Assembly (NCBI RefSeq): GCF_000425065.1 | Contig: NZ_AULB01000014.1 | Location: 124,001 to 188,000, forward strand | Direction: 5' to 3' | Source of the DNA: Actinomadura rifamycini DSM 43936 | Lineage (GTDB): Bacteria; Actinomycetota; Actinomycetes; Streptosporangiales; Streptosporangiaceae | Length of the DNA: 64,000 nucleotides | Shown: positions 26,470 through 35,185 of the stretch, in pieces | Layout: every line of letters starts with the position of its first letter | Position numbering within the stretch: position 1 is the stretch's first letter | Program-made: the position numbers and the translations under genes | Notes under the pieces: generated by a model | Databases searched by the model: none | What the model was told of the DNA's origin: nothing | The model's input: only the letters and a program-made list of their open reading frames with translations

Positions 26470-29400
26470 TCAGTGGGCGGGCTTGCTGAGGACGCGGTCG
26501 AGGACCCGGGAGGCGGCGCGGCCGTCGTCGTGCGGGCAGTACCGGGCGGCGAACGCGGCGCGGGCGGCCCGGTACCCGGCGTCCAGCGCGGCCGGCTCGC
26601 CGAGGGCGTCCACGACGTCCTGCGCGGTGGGCAGCAGCGGCCCGGGGGCCTCCGCCTCGAAGTCGAAGTAGAAGCCGCGCACGTGGTCGCGGTACCGCTC
26701 CAGGTCGTAGGTGAAGAACGCCATCGGGCGGCCGGTGACGGCGAAGTCGAACATGGACGACGAGTAGTCGGTGACGAGGACGTCGCTGATCAGGTACAGC
26801 TCGGAGATGTCCGGGTACACCGAGACGTCGATGACGCAGTCGCCCGGCGTCCACTTCGGGCGGTCCGTCACCAGGTAGTGGGTGCGGAGCAGCAGCACGT
26901 GGTCGCGCCCCAGGGCCCGCCGGAAGCGGTCCACGTCGAACTCCAGGCGGAACGCGCGCTTGCCGACGGCGAGGTGGAAGTCGTCCCGCCAGGTCGGCGC
27001 GTACAGGACGACGCGCTTGCCCTTCGGGATGCCGAGCCGGCGCCGGACGGCCGCCGCGATGTCGTCCCGGTGCGGGCTGCTCAGGATGTCGTTGCGCGGA
27101 TAGCCGCTCTCCAGGACCTCGCCGTCGTACCCGAACGCGCGCCGGAACAGCGGCACGGAGAACTCGTTCTGCGACAGCAGCAGATCCCAGCGCGGGACGT
27201 CGTGCTCCATCCAGTCGACGCCCTCGGTCCGCTTGAACGGCATCTCCTTGACGTCGTAGCCCAGTTTTTTCAGCGGCGTGCCGTGCCAGCACTGCACGTA
27301 CGTCTGGTCCTCGCGCTTGACGAACCACGGCTGCTGGGACCAGTTCCCGAAGATGTACCGCGCGCGCGCCAGCGCCTCGTAGTACTCGCGTGTCCCGGAC
27401 AGGACGACGCGCGCACCCGGGGGCCGTCCGAACTGGCCGTTCGCCGTCACCCAGACGCACTCGACGTCGGTGCCCCTGCGGCGCAGCTCGTCGTAGATGC
27501 CGCGCGGATTGCAGGAGTACTGGCGTCCCCGGTAGGCGTCGAACACCGCGAGCTCCCGCGCGGGCAGGTTCAGGTGGCGGCGGTAGTGCCCGGACCGCAA
27601 CCGCCGCTGCGCGTACTCGCCGCGCTCGTCCTCGTCCAGCGCGGTCTCCACGCGGAACTGCAGCCGGTCGGTCCTGACCGCGCGGACGGTCACCCGGTGC
27701 AGGCCCGTCTCGTGCGGGTCGGGCAGGTCGCGCAGGGCGTGCCGGCGGACGACCACGGCCCGTTCGCCGTCGCCGGCCTCCACGAGGACGTCCCAGCGCC
27801 CCGGGACCAGCGGGCGCGACAGCCCCAGCAGCGGCATCCGGGCCGGCGCGAACGACGCGGTGAACCGGCCGTCCTCCCAGCGCAGCGGCACCCGGTGCTC
27901 CTCGCACGACCGCCGCCGCCGCAGCACCAGCGCGTCCGCGCGGCCCGCCGGGTCCGGGCAGCCGCCGTGCAGGGTGACGACGCCGTCGGGCGCCCAGGTC
28001 ACCCGCTCGACCACCGGCACCGGTTCGCGGACCACGATCCGCAGCGCGCTCCGCCGCGTCCGCGCGATCTCCAGCTCGCCGCCCGGCACCCCGAACGCCG
28101 CGCCCGCCGCCTGCCGCGTGACGTGCGGCCGGGCGCCGCCCGGCAGCGCGACGTCCCAGTCCCCCGGGCGTCCGGCGAGCTCGCCGATCGGCAGCCGGAC
28201 GCGGAACCCGCGGCCGTCCCGCCCGGCGTCCAGCACGCCCGCCACCGTCTCCCGGGTGCCCCTCGCGGTCGCGGTGACCCGCGCGTCCTCGCCGAACGGC
28301 TCGTGGCTCCAGCCGTCCAGCACCAGCTCGCCGCCCGCCGCGCGGCACCCGGTGATCGCCGCGGGCGTCCGCCGCACCTGGACGACGAACCGGTGCTTGC
28401 CCGCGACGCCCTGCACCCGCACGCCGGGCACGCACTCCAGGTCGTCCGGCCACAGCCGCCGCGTCTGCGCCGGGTTCGCGAACGTGCGGCGCCGCCGGAC
28501 GCCCCGGCTGACGATCTCCACGCACGGGATCCAGTCGATGTCGCGCCATCGGCCGAAGATCCGCAGCTGGGACGGCTCGATCTCGGCGACGAACCCGGAC
28601 CAGTCGTAGGACACCTCCGACTCCCGCGACCGCGCCGTCACGTCCGGGCGCCGCACCCGCCGGACCGGGACCTTCAGCAGCCCGCGCCGGTTCGCGGCGA
28701 GCAGCCACAGCCGGATCCGCGAGCCCTCCACGGTCGAGGAGTCCAGGTGCCGGATGAACGCGTGCCCCTCCAGCCGGAGCCGCCCGTCGACCCACGTCGC
28801 GCGGTCGATCGCGGCGACGGGCGCCAGCTCGTCGGTGACGTCGTACAGGTGCGCGGGCAGGCCCCGCGCCTCGTCCTCGAAGAACGGGTACTCGGCGAAC
28901 CAGCGGTGCCGCAGCCCCCGCCGCACCCGCGGCGCGCTCCCCGGCCCGCCGAGCGCGACGAAGCGCAGCACCTCCTCCAGCTCCGGCAGCATCCGGTGCG
29001 CCAGCAGGTGCAGTTGCAGCCGCGACATCGCCGGGAGCCGCTTCAGCACCTTCGGCGCGATCCGCTCGGCCAGCGCGCCGCCCATCTCGACGAGCTCCGC
29101 GCGGCGGTCGTCGTCCGTCTTGGGGAGGGCCTCGAACAGCACCCGCAACTCGACGTCGACCAGCGCGTGCTCGTCGTAGGCGTTGAGGAGCTGCGGCGCG
29201 TACGAAGCGAGGCCGTCCCGCAGCGACCGCGCGGACCGCATCCGCTGGGAGATGTTGTCCCAGTCGTAGCGGTCCTCGGTGATGGAGCCCTGCCGCTTGC
29301 GCCACAGGTAAACGGTGTCCGGGAGAACGTCAACGGCCTTGGCCAGGGCGTGCGCCCGGACCGTCACAGGCGGATCCTCGTAGAAGCCTTCAGGGAACTC

Positions 29401-29919
29401 AAGGGCGGCGCCATCCCAGAACTCGCGCCGGTACACCTTGTTCCAGGGCGTCCGGTCGCGGATCAGAAGCGGCCGGGCGGACACGTGCGTCGACAGCTTC
29501 CGCTCCGCGAACACGCCGTCGTGCAATACCGACCGCCACGTGCGCTCCCCGTCCGTCCTCTCGACGTTCCCGCACGCCAGGTCCGACCCCGACCGCTCCA
29601 GCGCCCCGACCAGCCGCAGGTACGCGTCCGGCGCGACGACGTCGTCGGCGTCGGCGAACGCGAGGTACTTCCCCTTCGCCTGCCGGACGCCCGCGTTCCG
29701 CGCGGGCCCCGGGCCCTCCTGCTCGCGCGCGACCAGCCGGAACCGCCCGTCCCGCTCGCACATCTCCTTGGCGATCACCGCGCCGTTGTCGGTGGACCCG
29801 TCGTCCACCATGATCACTTCGAGGTCGCGGAACGACTGCCCGGCCAGCGACTCCAGGCACTCCCGCAGGTACTCCTCGGTGTTGTGGAACGGGACGACGA
29901 CGCTCAACTTCGGGGACAT
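26470..29919 (-). CDS. GT2 glycosyltransferase fused to CDP-glycerol glycerophosphotransferase (TagF-like), copy 2
   Basis: A 1,149-residue paralogue of the next gene, without the repeat tail. GT2 motifs LSVVVPFHNTEEYL, VIMVDDGST and FADADD lie in the first 110 residues; the C-terminal glycerophosphotransferase has YSCNPRGIYDEL, CWHGTPLKKLGYD, GYPRNDILSS, YAPTWRDDF and VTDYSSSMFDFA. It probably acts in the same wall polymer pathway, with a different acceptor or repeat unit. The ATG has a strong GGAGG. It is the first gene of the pair; no tagD or transport genes are nearby. Confidence 0.92.
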   Translation of the reverse strand: MSPKLSVVVPFHNTEEYLRECLESLAGQSFRDLEVIMVDDGSTDNGAVIAKEMCERDGRFRLVAREQEGPGPARNAGVRQAKGKYLAFADADDVVAPDAYLRLVGALERSGSDLACGNVERTDGERTWRSVLHDGVFAERKLSTHVSARPLLIRDRTPWNKVYRREFWDGAALEFPEGFYEDPPVTVRAHALAKAVDVLPDTVYLWRKRQGSITEDRYDWDNISQRMRSARSLRDGLASYAPQLLNAYDEHALVDVELRVLFEALPKTDDDRRAELVEMGGALAERIAPKVLKRLPAMSRLQLHLLAHRMLPELEEVLRFVALGGPGSAPRVRRGLRHRWFAEYPFFEDEARGLPAHLYDVTDELAPVAAIDRATWVDGRLRLEGHAFIRHLDSSTVEGSRIRLWLLAANRRGLLKVPVRRVRRPDVTARSRESEVSYDWSGFVAEIEPSQLRIFGRWRDIDWIPCVEIVSRGVRRRRTFANPAQTRRLWPDDLECVPGVRVQGVAGKHRFVVQVRRTPAAITGCRAAGGELVLDGWSHEPFGEDARVTATARGTRETVAGVLDAGRDGRGFRVRLPIGELAGRPGDWDVALPGGARPHVTRQAAGAAFGVPGGELEIARTRRSALRIVVREPVPVVERVTWAPDGVVTLHGGCPDPAGRADALVLRRRRSCEEHRVPLRWEDGRFTASFAPARMPLLGLSRPLVPGRWDVLVEAGDGERAVVVRRHALRDLPDPHETGLHRVTVRAVRTDRLQFRVETALDEDERGEYAQRRLRSGHYRRHLNLPARELAVFDAYRGRQYSCNPRGIYDELRRRGTDVECVWVTANGQFGRPPGARVVLSGTREYYEALARARYIFGNWSQQPWFVKREDQTYVQCWHGTPLKKLGYDVKEMPFKRTEGVDWMEHDVPRWDLLLSQNEFSVPLFRRAFGYDGEVLESGYPRNDILSSPHRDDIAAAVRRRLGIPKGKRVVLYAPTWRDDFHLAVGKRAFRLEFDVDRFRRALGRDHVLLLRTHYLVTDRPKWTPGDCVIDVSVYPDISELYLISDVLVTDYSSSMFDFAVTGRPMAFFTYDLERYRDHVRGFYFDFEAEAPGPLLPTAQDVVDALGEPAALDAGYRAARAAFAARYCPHDDGRAASRVLDRVLSKPAH

Positions 29920-30090
29920 GCGGCCTCCAGGTCGGGATGCGCGGGGCAGCCAGCGGGAAACCTCGCCTCACCGAGGATGGTGACGGGACGCGACGGACCG
30001 AACACGCATCGCCATCACAAGGCCGTCACCTGACGCAGACTTGACCCGACCTGGCCCGTCCTTGGCGAACCCGTGACCCTCGCCCGGCGA

Positions 30091-31026
30091 TCAGCCGGAC
30101 GTCCGGAACCCGGGCGTACCGTCCTCGATCGCCGCCCGCACGCTCTCCGCGAGCGCCTCGAACTCCGCCGCCCGCGGCGACGTCGCCCGGTACCCCAGCC
30201 CGATCCGCCGGAACGGCGCCGGGTCCCGGAACCGGTGCAGCGCCAGGTTCGGTGCCCGCCGCGTCTCCACCGGCAGCGCCGACTCCGGCACCAGCGTCAC
30301 GCCCAGCCCGCCCGACACGAGCTGCACCAGCGTGGCCAGGCTCGTCGCGTACGTGGCCGCCACGGCCCGCGCCCCGACCTCCCGGCAGACGTCCATCGCC
30401 TGGTCCCGCAGGCAGTGCCCCTCGTTGAGCAGCAGCACGTCCAGCTCGCCCAGGATCTCCCGCGCGACGCCCTCGCTCGGCGCTTCGACGTCCTGCGACA
30501 CGGGGGCGACGAGCACGAAGTCCTCGTCGTACAGCGGAACCTCGCGCACCCCCGCCACCGGCGACGGCAGCGCCATCACCACCACGTCGAGCCGTCCCGC
30601 CAGCAGCTCCGCCACGATCTGGTCGGTCTGCTCCTCGTGCACCGACAGCTCCAGCTCGGGGAAGTCCTTCGCCAGCCGAGGCAGCACCACGGGCAGCAGG
30701 TAGGGGGCGACGGTCGGGATGACCCCGACCCGCAGCGGCCCGACCAGCGGCCCCCGCACCGCCTTGACGTCCTCGACCAGCCGGTCCAGCTCCGCGAGCA
30801 CGAACTCGGCGCGCCGCGCGACCCGCTCCCCCGCGGGCGTCAGCATCACCTTCCGCGTCGTCCGCTCCACCAACCGGGTGTCGAGCGTCTCCTCCAGCGC
30901 GGCCACCGCCCCCGACAGCGCGGGCTGGCTCATCCGCAGCGCCGCCGCCGCATCCCGGAAATGCAGATGCTCGGCAAGCGCCACAAACGCCCTGAGCTGC
31001 GCCACCGTAGGCCGACCGATCCCCAC
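30091..31026 (-). CDS. oxyR: OxyR-type LysR regulator of peroxide stress
   Basis: A 311-residue LysR protein. The N-terminal winged helix includes FRDAAAALRMSQPALSGAVAALEE. The sensor domain carries LNEGHCLRDQAMDVC: Cys205 and Cys214, nine residues apart, match the redox disulfide pair of OxyR (Cys199/Cys208 in E. coli). It is therefore a real peroxide sensor candidate rather than a generic LysR. The usual partners ahpCD or katG are not adjacent. The start is GTG at 31024-31026. Confidence 0.92.
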   Translation of the reverse strand: MGIGRPTVAQLRAFVALAEHLHFRDAAAALRMSQPALSGAVAALEETLDTRLVERTTRKVMLTPAGERVARRAEFVLAELDRLVEDVKAVRGPLVGPLRVGVIPTVAPYLLPVVLPRLAKDFPELELSVHEEQTDQIVAELLAGRLDVVVMALPSPVAGVREVPLYDEDFVLVAPVSQDVEAPSEGVAREILGELDVLLLNEGHCLRDQAMDVCREVGARAVAATYATSLATLVQLVSGGLGVTLVPESALPVETRRAPNLALHRFRDPAPFRRIGLGYRATSPRAAEFEALAESVRAAIEDGTPGFRTSG

Positions 31027-31157
31027 GCGATGAACTTACCCGAGCCCTTGACAGGCCCCGCACGCCCCGCCCGTCCCAGGGGACTCCGCCGCGCGAACGC
31101 AGAAATATCGCGCGGACGCGAACCCGGCGGGCCCGTCCGGACATCGAACGACATGGT

Positions 31158-31185
31158 GGCCGTGGTCGATCGGGGGACCACGGCC
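31158..31185 (-). terminator. Stem-loop terminator after the SDR gene
   Basis: GGCCGTGGTC (31158-31167) pairs with GACCACGGCC (31176-31185) around eight bases, just behind the SDR stop codon on the minus strand. Confidence 0.65.
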
Positions 31186-31191
31186 GCCCTT

Positions 31192-31926
31192 TCAGACCAG
31201 CAGGCCGCCGGTCGCGCGCAGGTTCTGGCCGGTGATCCAGGCGGCGTCCGGGCCCGCGAGGAACGCGACGACGTTCGCGATGTCGTCCGGACGTCCGATG
31301 CGGCCGAGCGCGGTGAACGCCGCGACCTGCTCGGCGGTGCCGGGCGGGTTCGTCTCCCGGAACAGGTCGGTGTCGGTCGTGCCGGGCGAGACCGCGTTCA
31401 CGGTGATGCCGCGCGGGCCGAACTCGCGGGCGGCGACGGCCGTGAGCTGCTCCAGCGCCGCCTTGCTCGCCGAGTACAGGGCGTGCCCGGGCGCGGGCAC
31501 CACCGTGTTGAGCGTCGACACGTTGACGATCCGGCCCCCGTCCGGCATCAGCGGTTCGGCGCGCCGCATGGCGAGCAGCGGGTACTTGGCGTTCACCGTC
31601 ATGACGCGGTCGAAATCCGCGCCGGACGTCTCGGCGATCGGCCGGTGCGGGTTGATCGCCGCGTTGTTGACGAGGATGTCGAGCCGCTCCCCGACCGGCT
31701 CGAACAGCGCGTCGATCGTCCCGGGGTCCTCCTGGTCGGCGCGCACCGCGACGGCCCGCCCGCCGAGCTCCCGGACGAGCGCCGCCGCGGCCTCCTCGTC
31801 CTCCCGGTAGCCGAACACCACGCGCGCGCCGTCCGCCGCGAGGCGCGCGACGACGGCCCGGCCGATGCCGCGCGAACCCCCGGTGACGAGGGCCGTCCTG
31901 TCCTTGAGCGTCCTGTCCTTGAGCAT
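31192..31926 (-). CDS. Short-chain dehydrogenase/reductase (FabG-like)
   Basis: A 244-residue classical SDR. The nucleotide-binding motif TGGSRGIG is near residues 15-22, NNAA near 88-91, with the catalytic Ser in VSTLNTV and YxxxK in YSASKAAL. It probably uses NADPH on an unknown carbonyl or alcohol. It follows the AraC gene on the same strand by 13 bases, so that regulator may control it. The first codons are duplicated (LKDRTLKDRT), from a 15-bp tandem repeat. ATG 31924-31926 is used; a GTG lies one codon earlier. Confidence 0.92.
   Translation of the reverse strand: MLKDRTLKDRTALVTGGSRGIGRAVVARLAADGARVVFGYREDEEAAAALVRELGGRAVAVRADQEDPGTIDALFEPVGERLDILVNNAAINPHRPIAETSGADFDRVMTVNAKYPLLAMRRAEPLMPDGGRIVNVSTLNTVVPAPGHALYSASKAALEQLTAVAAREFGPRGITVNAVSPGTTDTDLFRETNPPGTAEQVAAFTALGRIGRPDDIANVVAFLAGPDAAWITGQNLRATGGLLV
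31895..31924 (-). repeat. 15-bp perfect tandem duplication at the SDR N-terminus
   Basis: gtcctgtccttgagc occurs twice in a row (31895-31909, 31910-31924 on the plus strand), encoding LKDRT twice just after the start codon. Looks like a recent in-frame slippage or duplication. Confidence 0.85.
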
Positions 31927-31939
31927 CACGGCCCGGACG

Positions 31940-32725
31940 CTAGCCCGCGGACGCCCGCCCGTCTTGAACGAACGCGAACAGTTCGGTCGGCGTGAGCCCG
32001 CTCATCGCCCGCACGTCCCGGCTGAAGTGCGGCTGGTCGGCGTACCCGCACGCGACCGCGGCCGCCGGGTCGCCGAGCACCTGCACGGCGCGCTGGAACC
32101 GGCCGATGCGCGCGACCGTCTTCGGCGGCACCCCGATGTGCCGCCGGAAGCCCGCCTGGAGGTGCCGGAGGCCGACGCCCAGCTCGCGCGCCGTCCCGCC
32201 CACCGTTCCGGCGTGCGCCTGCAGCCGCCACCACGCCCGCAGGACGAGCTCGTCCGGCCGGGCCCGCGACGGCGCGAGCCACGCCGACAGCCGCTCGTCG
32301 AGAACGTCGAACCGCTCGTCCCACCCGGACGCCTCCGCGAGCCGGTCCGCGAGCCGCGACACCCGGGGGCCGAACACGTCGGCGGGCGCGGCGACCGTCC
32401 CCACCAGGTCGCGGATCGGGAGGTCGCACAGCGCCGCGACGCCCGCCGGGGTGAGCCCGACCGTCACCCCGCGCCGCCACGCCGCCGCGCCCGACACCAG
32501 CGGCGTCCCGCGCGGGCCCGTGACCGCCGAGCACGTGCCGTCGAAGTCGATGATCAGTGCAGCGAGGTTGAGCGGCAGCACCCGCCGCCGCAGCGGCCCC
32601 GGCGGCGCGGCCGTGCGGAACCCCGAATACCCGACGACGTACGGGCGCAGCCGGGCGTGCGCCGCCCGCACCACGACCTCGCACGGGCCGGTGTCGTCCG
32701 CCAACACGGAGTGGACGTTTGCCAT
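31940..32725 (-). CDS. AraC family transcriptional regulator
   Basis: A 261-residue protein with an N-terminal effector-type domain and a C-terminal AraC HTH: first helix around TARELGVGLRHLQAGFRRHIGVPPK, second around ACGYADQPHFSRDVRAMSGLTPTEL. The family binds small ligands or acts through oligomerisation. The short gap to the SDR gene suggests one operon and local control. Confidence 0.9.
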   Translation of the reverse strand: MANVHSVLADDTGPCEVVVRAAHARLRPYVVGYSGFRTAAPPGPLRRRVLPLNLAALIIDFDGTCSAVTGPRGTPLVSGAAAWRRGVTVGLTPAGVAALCDLPIRDLVGTVAAPADVFGPRVSRLADRLAEASGWDERFDVLDERLSAWLAPSRARPDELVLRAWWRLQAHAGTVGGTARELGVGLRHLQAGFRRHIGVPPKTVARIGRFQRAVQVLGDPAAAVACGYADQPHFSRDVRAMSGLTPTELFAFVQDGRASAG

Positions 32726-32735
32726 AGGCCCATGA

Positions 32736-34370
32736 CTACCGTCCGAGTTGGGTTCCGATCCAGGCTCCCCGGGGGATCAGCTGGGTCGCGATCCAGGCCA
32801 GGAACACGATCCCGAGAAGGACCCCGGGAATCCAGTCCGGATACGGAAGCCCGCCCATGTACACGTCGATTTCCATGAACCAGCAGAAGATCTGCGGCCA
32901 CGTGACCGCGACGATTCCTTCGACGATCACGGCGGTCCTCATCCACGGCGGGCTCGGCCCGCCGGCCACCGCCTCACCGAATGACGAACGGTTCAATCCG
33001 GCGAACGCGAACATGAGCGCGACGGTGCCCGTCAGCCAGCTGATCACCATGCCGTGGTAGGGCATCACCAGATCGCGGAACAAGGGATGTTTGAGAATGC
33101 TCGCTACGAGCGCGACATTGATCAGCGCCACGACACCCAGAACCCGCCCCGGTCGATGGACCATCGTCCACAGTCCGGCCGACAAGAAAGTCGACACCAC
33201 GAGAATCAGCAGCAGGGCGGGCGGGTTCACCAACTCCCATCCCTGTATCTGGTCTTTGGCTTCCCACGGAATCAGCAGGCTGAGGGCAACAGTGATCCAC
33301 ACGCAGACGAGAGCACCCCGGACGGCGACCGGGTGCCCGCGATCGCTCTCTCGCGCGGGGCTCGGCCGCTCCCCTGCGGACGGGCCCGGAGAACGGGCAC
33401 CGCCGGGGATGTCCCGAGGTGCGGCGCCCGGCCGCTCTCCTGCGGACGGGCCCCGCGCAGGTGCACCGCTGGGGACGGTTCGGGGCGCGACAACGGGTGG
33501 AACGGGTGAGGGGTCGACGCGGGTCGCGGCCTCACCGGACGGTCGTCCGGTGCGGGCGGCCGCAGCGCCGAGCAGCTCGCGGACTCGGGCCGCGGACGGC
33601 CGGTCGGCGGGGTTCTTGCTCAGCAGGCCGTCCAGCGCCCTCGCGAGGGGGCCGCCGCAGCGGGGCGGGTCCGGGGCGCGGGTGGCGATGGCGACGAACA
33701 GGGCGCCGTGGGTGGGGGCGGTGAACGGCGGGCGGCCCTCCACGGCCGCGTACAGGGTGGCGCCGAGCGACCACAGGTCCGACGCGGGGGCGACGTCCCC
33801 GCCCTCGACCTGCTCCGGGGACATGTACGCGGGCGTCCCCAGGATCGCGCCCGTGCGGGTGAGGGTGGCGTCGCCCTCGACCGCCGCGATACCGAAGTCG
33901 GTGAGCAGGACGCGCTCGCCCTCCAGCAGCACGTTGGCCGGTTTCACGTCGCGGTGGACGACGCCCTTCGCGTGGGCCGCTGTCAGGGCGTCCAGCATCG
34001 CGAGCCCGATCTCGGCGGCGCGCCGCGCGGGCAGGGCGCCGTCGTCGGCGAGGACGCGGTCGAGCGACCGGCCCCGCACCAGCTCCATGACGATCCAGGG
34101 GCGGCCGTCGTCGCCCCGCACCCGGTCGTAGACCGTGACGATGCCCGGATGCCGCAGCCGTGCCGCGGCCCGCGCCTCCCGCTCCATCCGCGCGTACCAG
34201 ACGGCCCGTTCCTGCTCGCCGACCTGCTCGGGCACCCACAGTTCCTTGACCGCGACCTCCCGGTCGAGGTCGGTGTCGTGCGCGCGCCACACCGAGCCCA
34301 TGCCGCCGCGCCCGATGCGGTCCAGCCTCCGGTACCGGCCCGCCAGCACACCTTCGCCGTCCCAGCTCAC
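32736..34370 (-). CDS. Ser/Thr protein kinase with a six-helix membrane module
   Basis: A 544-residue kinase. The Hanks domain (about 11-275) shows GRGGMGSV, Lys42 in VAVKE, catalytic Asp141 in HRDVKPAN, DFG (158-160) and GTPAYMSPEQ. A Pro/Ala-rich linker with two similar GPSAGERP units follows, then six hydrophobic segments that end the protein; there is no PASTA domain. The membrane part is encoded by DNA visibly poorer in GC than the kinase part. GTG at 34368-34370 is chosen since AGG lies nine bases upstream; GTG 34376 is possible. The TetR gene lies upstream on the same strand. Confidence 0.92.
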   Translation of the reverse strand: MSWDGEGVLAGRYRRLDRIGRGGMGSVWRAHDTDLDREVAVKELWVPEQVGEQERAVWYARMEREARAAARLRHPGIVTVYDRVRGDDGRPWIVMELVRGRSLDRVLADDGALPARRAAEIGLAMLDALTAAHAKGVVHRDVKPANVLLEGERVLLTDFGIAAVEGDATLTRTGAILGTPAYMSPEQVEGGDVAPASDLWSLGATLYAAVEGRPPFTAPTHGALFVAIATRAPDPPRCGGPLARALDGLLSKNPADRPSAARVRELLGAAAARTGRPSGEAATRVDPSPVPPVVAPRTVPSGAPARGPSAGERPGAAPRDIPGGARSPGPSAGERPSPARESDRGHPVAVRGALVCVWITVALSLLIPWEAKDQIQGWELVNPPALLLILVVSTFLSAGLWTMVHRPGRVLGVVALINVALVASILKHPLFRDLVMPYHGMVISWLTGTVALMFAFAGLNRSSFGEAVAGGPSPPWMRTAVIVEGIVAVTWPQIFCWFMEIDVYMGGLPYPDWIPGVLLGIVFLAWIATQLIPRGAWIGTQLGR

Positions 34371-34468
34371 GATCACGAACCTAGTGCGCCCGCCCCACGC
34401 CGGAGAAGGGCTTTCCCCTATCTGGCGAACGCCCGCGTCTGTACGACTCGCGGACCCGGCGTCCGGCG

Positions 34469-35074
34469 CTAGGGAGCGGGGGCGCGGTGCAGGCCGACCG
34501 TGATCGCGGCGAGGGCCGCGCCGGCCTCGGCGCGGGCCCGGACGGCGTCCGGTGCGGCGCCCGCGGCCATGGCGGCCTCGCAGAGGGCGCTGAACAGGAG
34601 GCGGGTGAGCATCGGGGTGGGGGCGGGGACGAGTTCGCCGGCGGCGGCGAGGTCGTCGAGGAGGGTCTGGAGGGCGGGCAGGCCCATCTCCTCGTCCAGG
34701 CGGCGGCAGCGGTCGGCGCCCAGGGCCGCGGGCGCCTGCTGGAGCAGGGAGCGGTGCGCGGCGTCGGTGACGGTTCCGTCGAGGTAGGCGTCCAGCGCAG
34801 CGGTCAGGCGCGGCCACGGGTCCGGGTGCCGCACGGCCGCCGCCGTGACGTCCCGCACCAGGCGCTCCTGGCGGTCGCGGAAGACGGCCTCGAACAGGTG
34901 CGCCTTGTCGGTGAAGTGGTAGTAGACCGAGCCCTTGGCGACGCGGGCGGCGCGGGCGACGTCGTCGATCGTGGCGGCCGTGAAGCCCTGGTCGGCGAAC
35001 AGCCGCGCGGCGGCGTTCAGCACCGCGTTCCTGGTGAGTTCGCGGTTCTCCGCCCGCCGGCTCTTGACGGTCAT
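34469..35074 (-). CDS. TetR family regulator
   Basis: A 201-residue regulator. The HTH reads AARLFADQGFTAATIDDVAR then RVAKGSVYYHFTDK. The C-terminal domain is the common TetR_C type. It is divergent from the SnoaL-like gene, and two near-identical operator-like elements lie just ahead of its start codon, so autoregulation and control of the divergent gene are likely. The ATG at 35072-35074 follows GGTGGGC. Confidence 0.92.
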   Translation of the reverse strand: MTVKSRRAENRELTRNAVLNAAARLFADQGFTAATIDDVARAARVAKGSVYYHFTDKAHLFEAVFRDRQERLVRDVTAAAVRHPDPWPRLTAALDAYLDGTVTDAAHRSLLQQAPAALGADRCRRLDEEMGLPALQTLLDDLAAAGELVPAPTPMLTRLLFSALCEAAMAAGAAPDAVRARAEAGAALAAITVGLHRAPAP

Positions 35075-35093
35075 GCCCACCAAGATACAGTTT

Positions 35094-35126
35094 CCGACTA
35101 TGAGTCAGTTTTCGACCAGCAGTCAG
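35094..35126. promoter_or_regulatory. Tandem TetR-type operator candidates
   Basis: CCGACTATGAGTCAG (35094-35108) and TCGACCAGCAGTCAG (35112-35126) are 15-base near-copies with an 18-base period; each has a CGAC...GTC dyad. They sit in the divergent region between the TetR and SnoaL-like starts, the expected place for the TetR protein's sites. Confidence 0.65.
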
Positions 35127-35185
35127 AAATCCGGGAGCGTCACCGACCGTCCGGACCGGCCCGGCGGCTTCCCGGCGGGCGCCCG

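Noticed and set aside
23449..30033. A 2,194-codon plus-strand open frame opposite the GT2-TagF pair
   Set aside because: It is an antisense shadow with Arg/Pro/Val-rich composition and no domains, while the minus strand carries two complete, well-recognised proteins with good ribosome binding sites.
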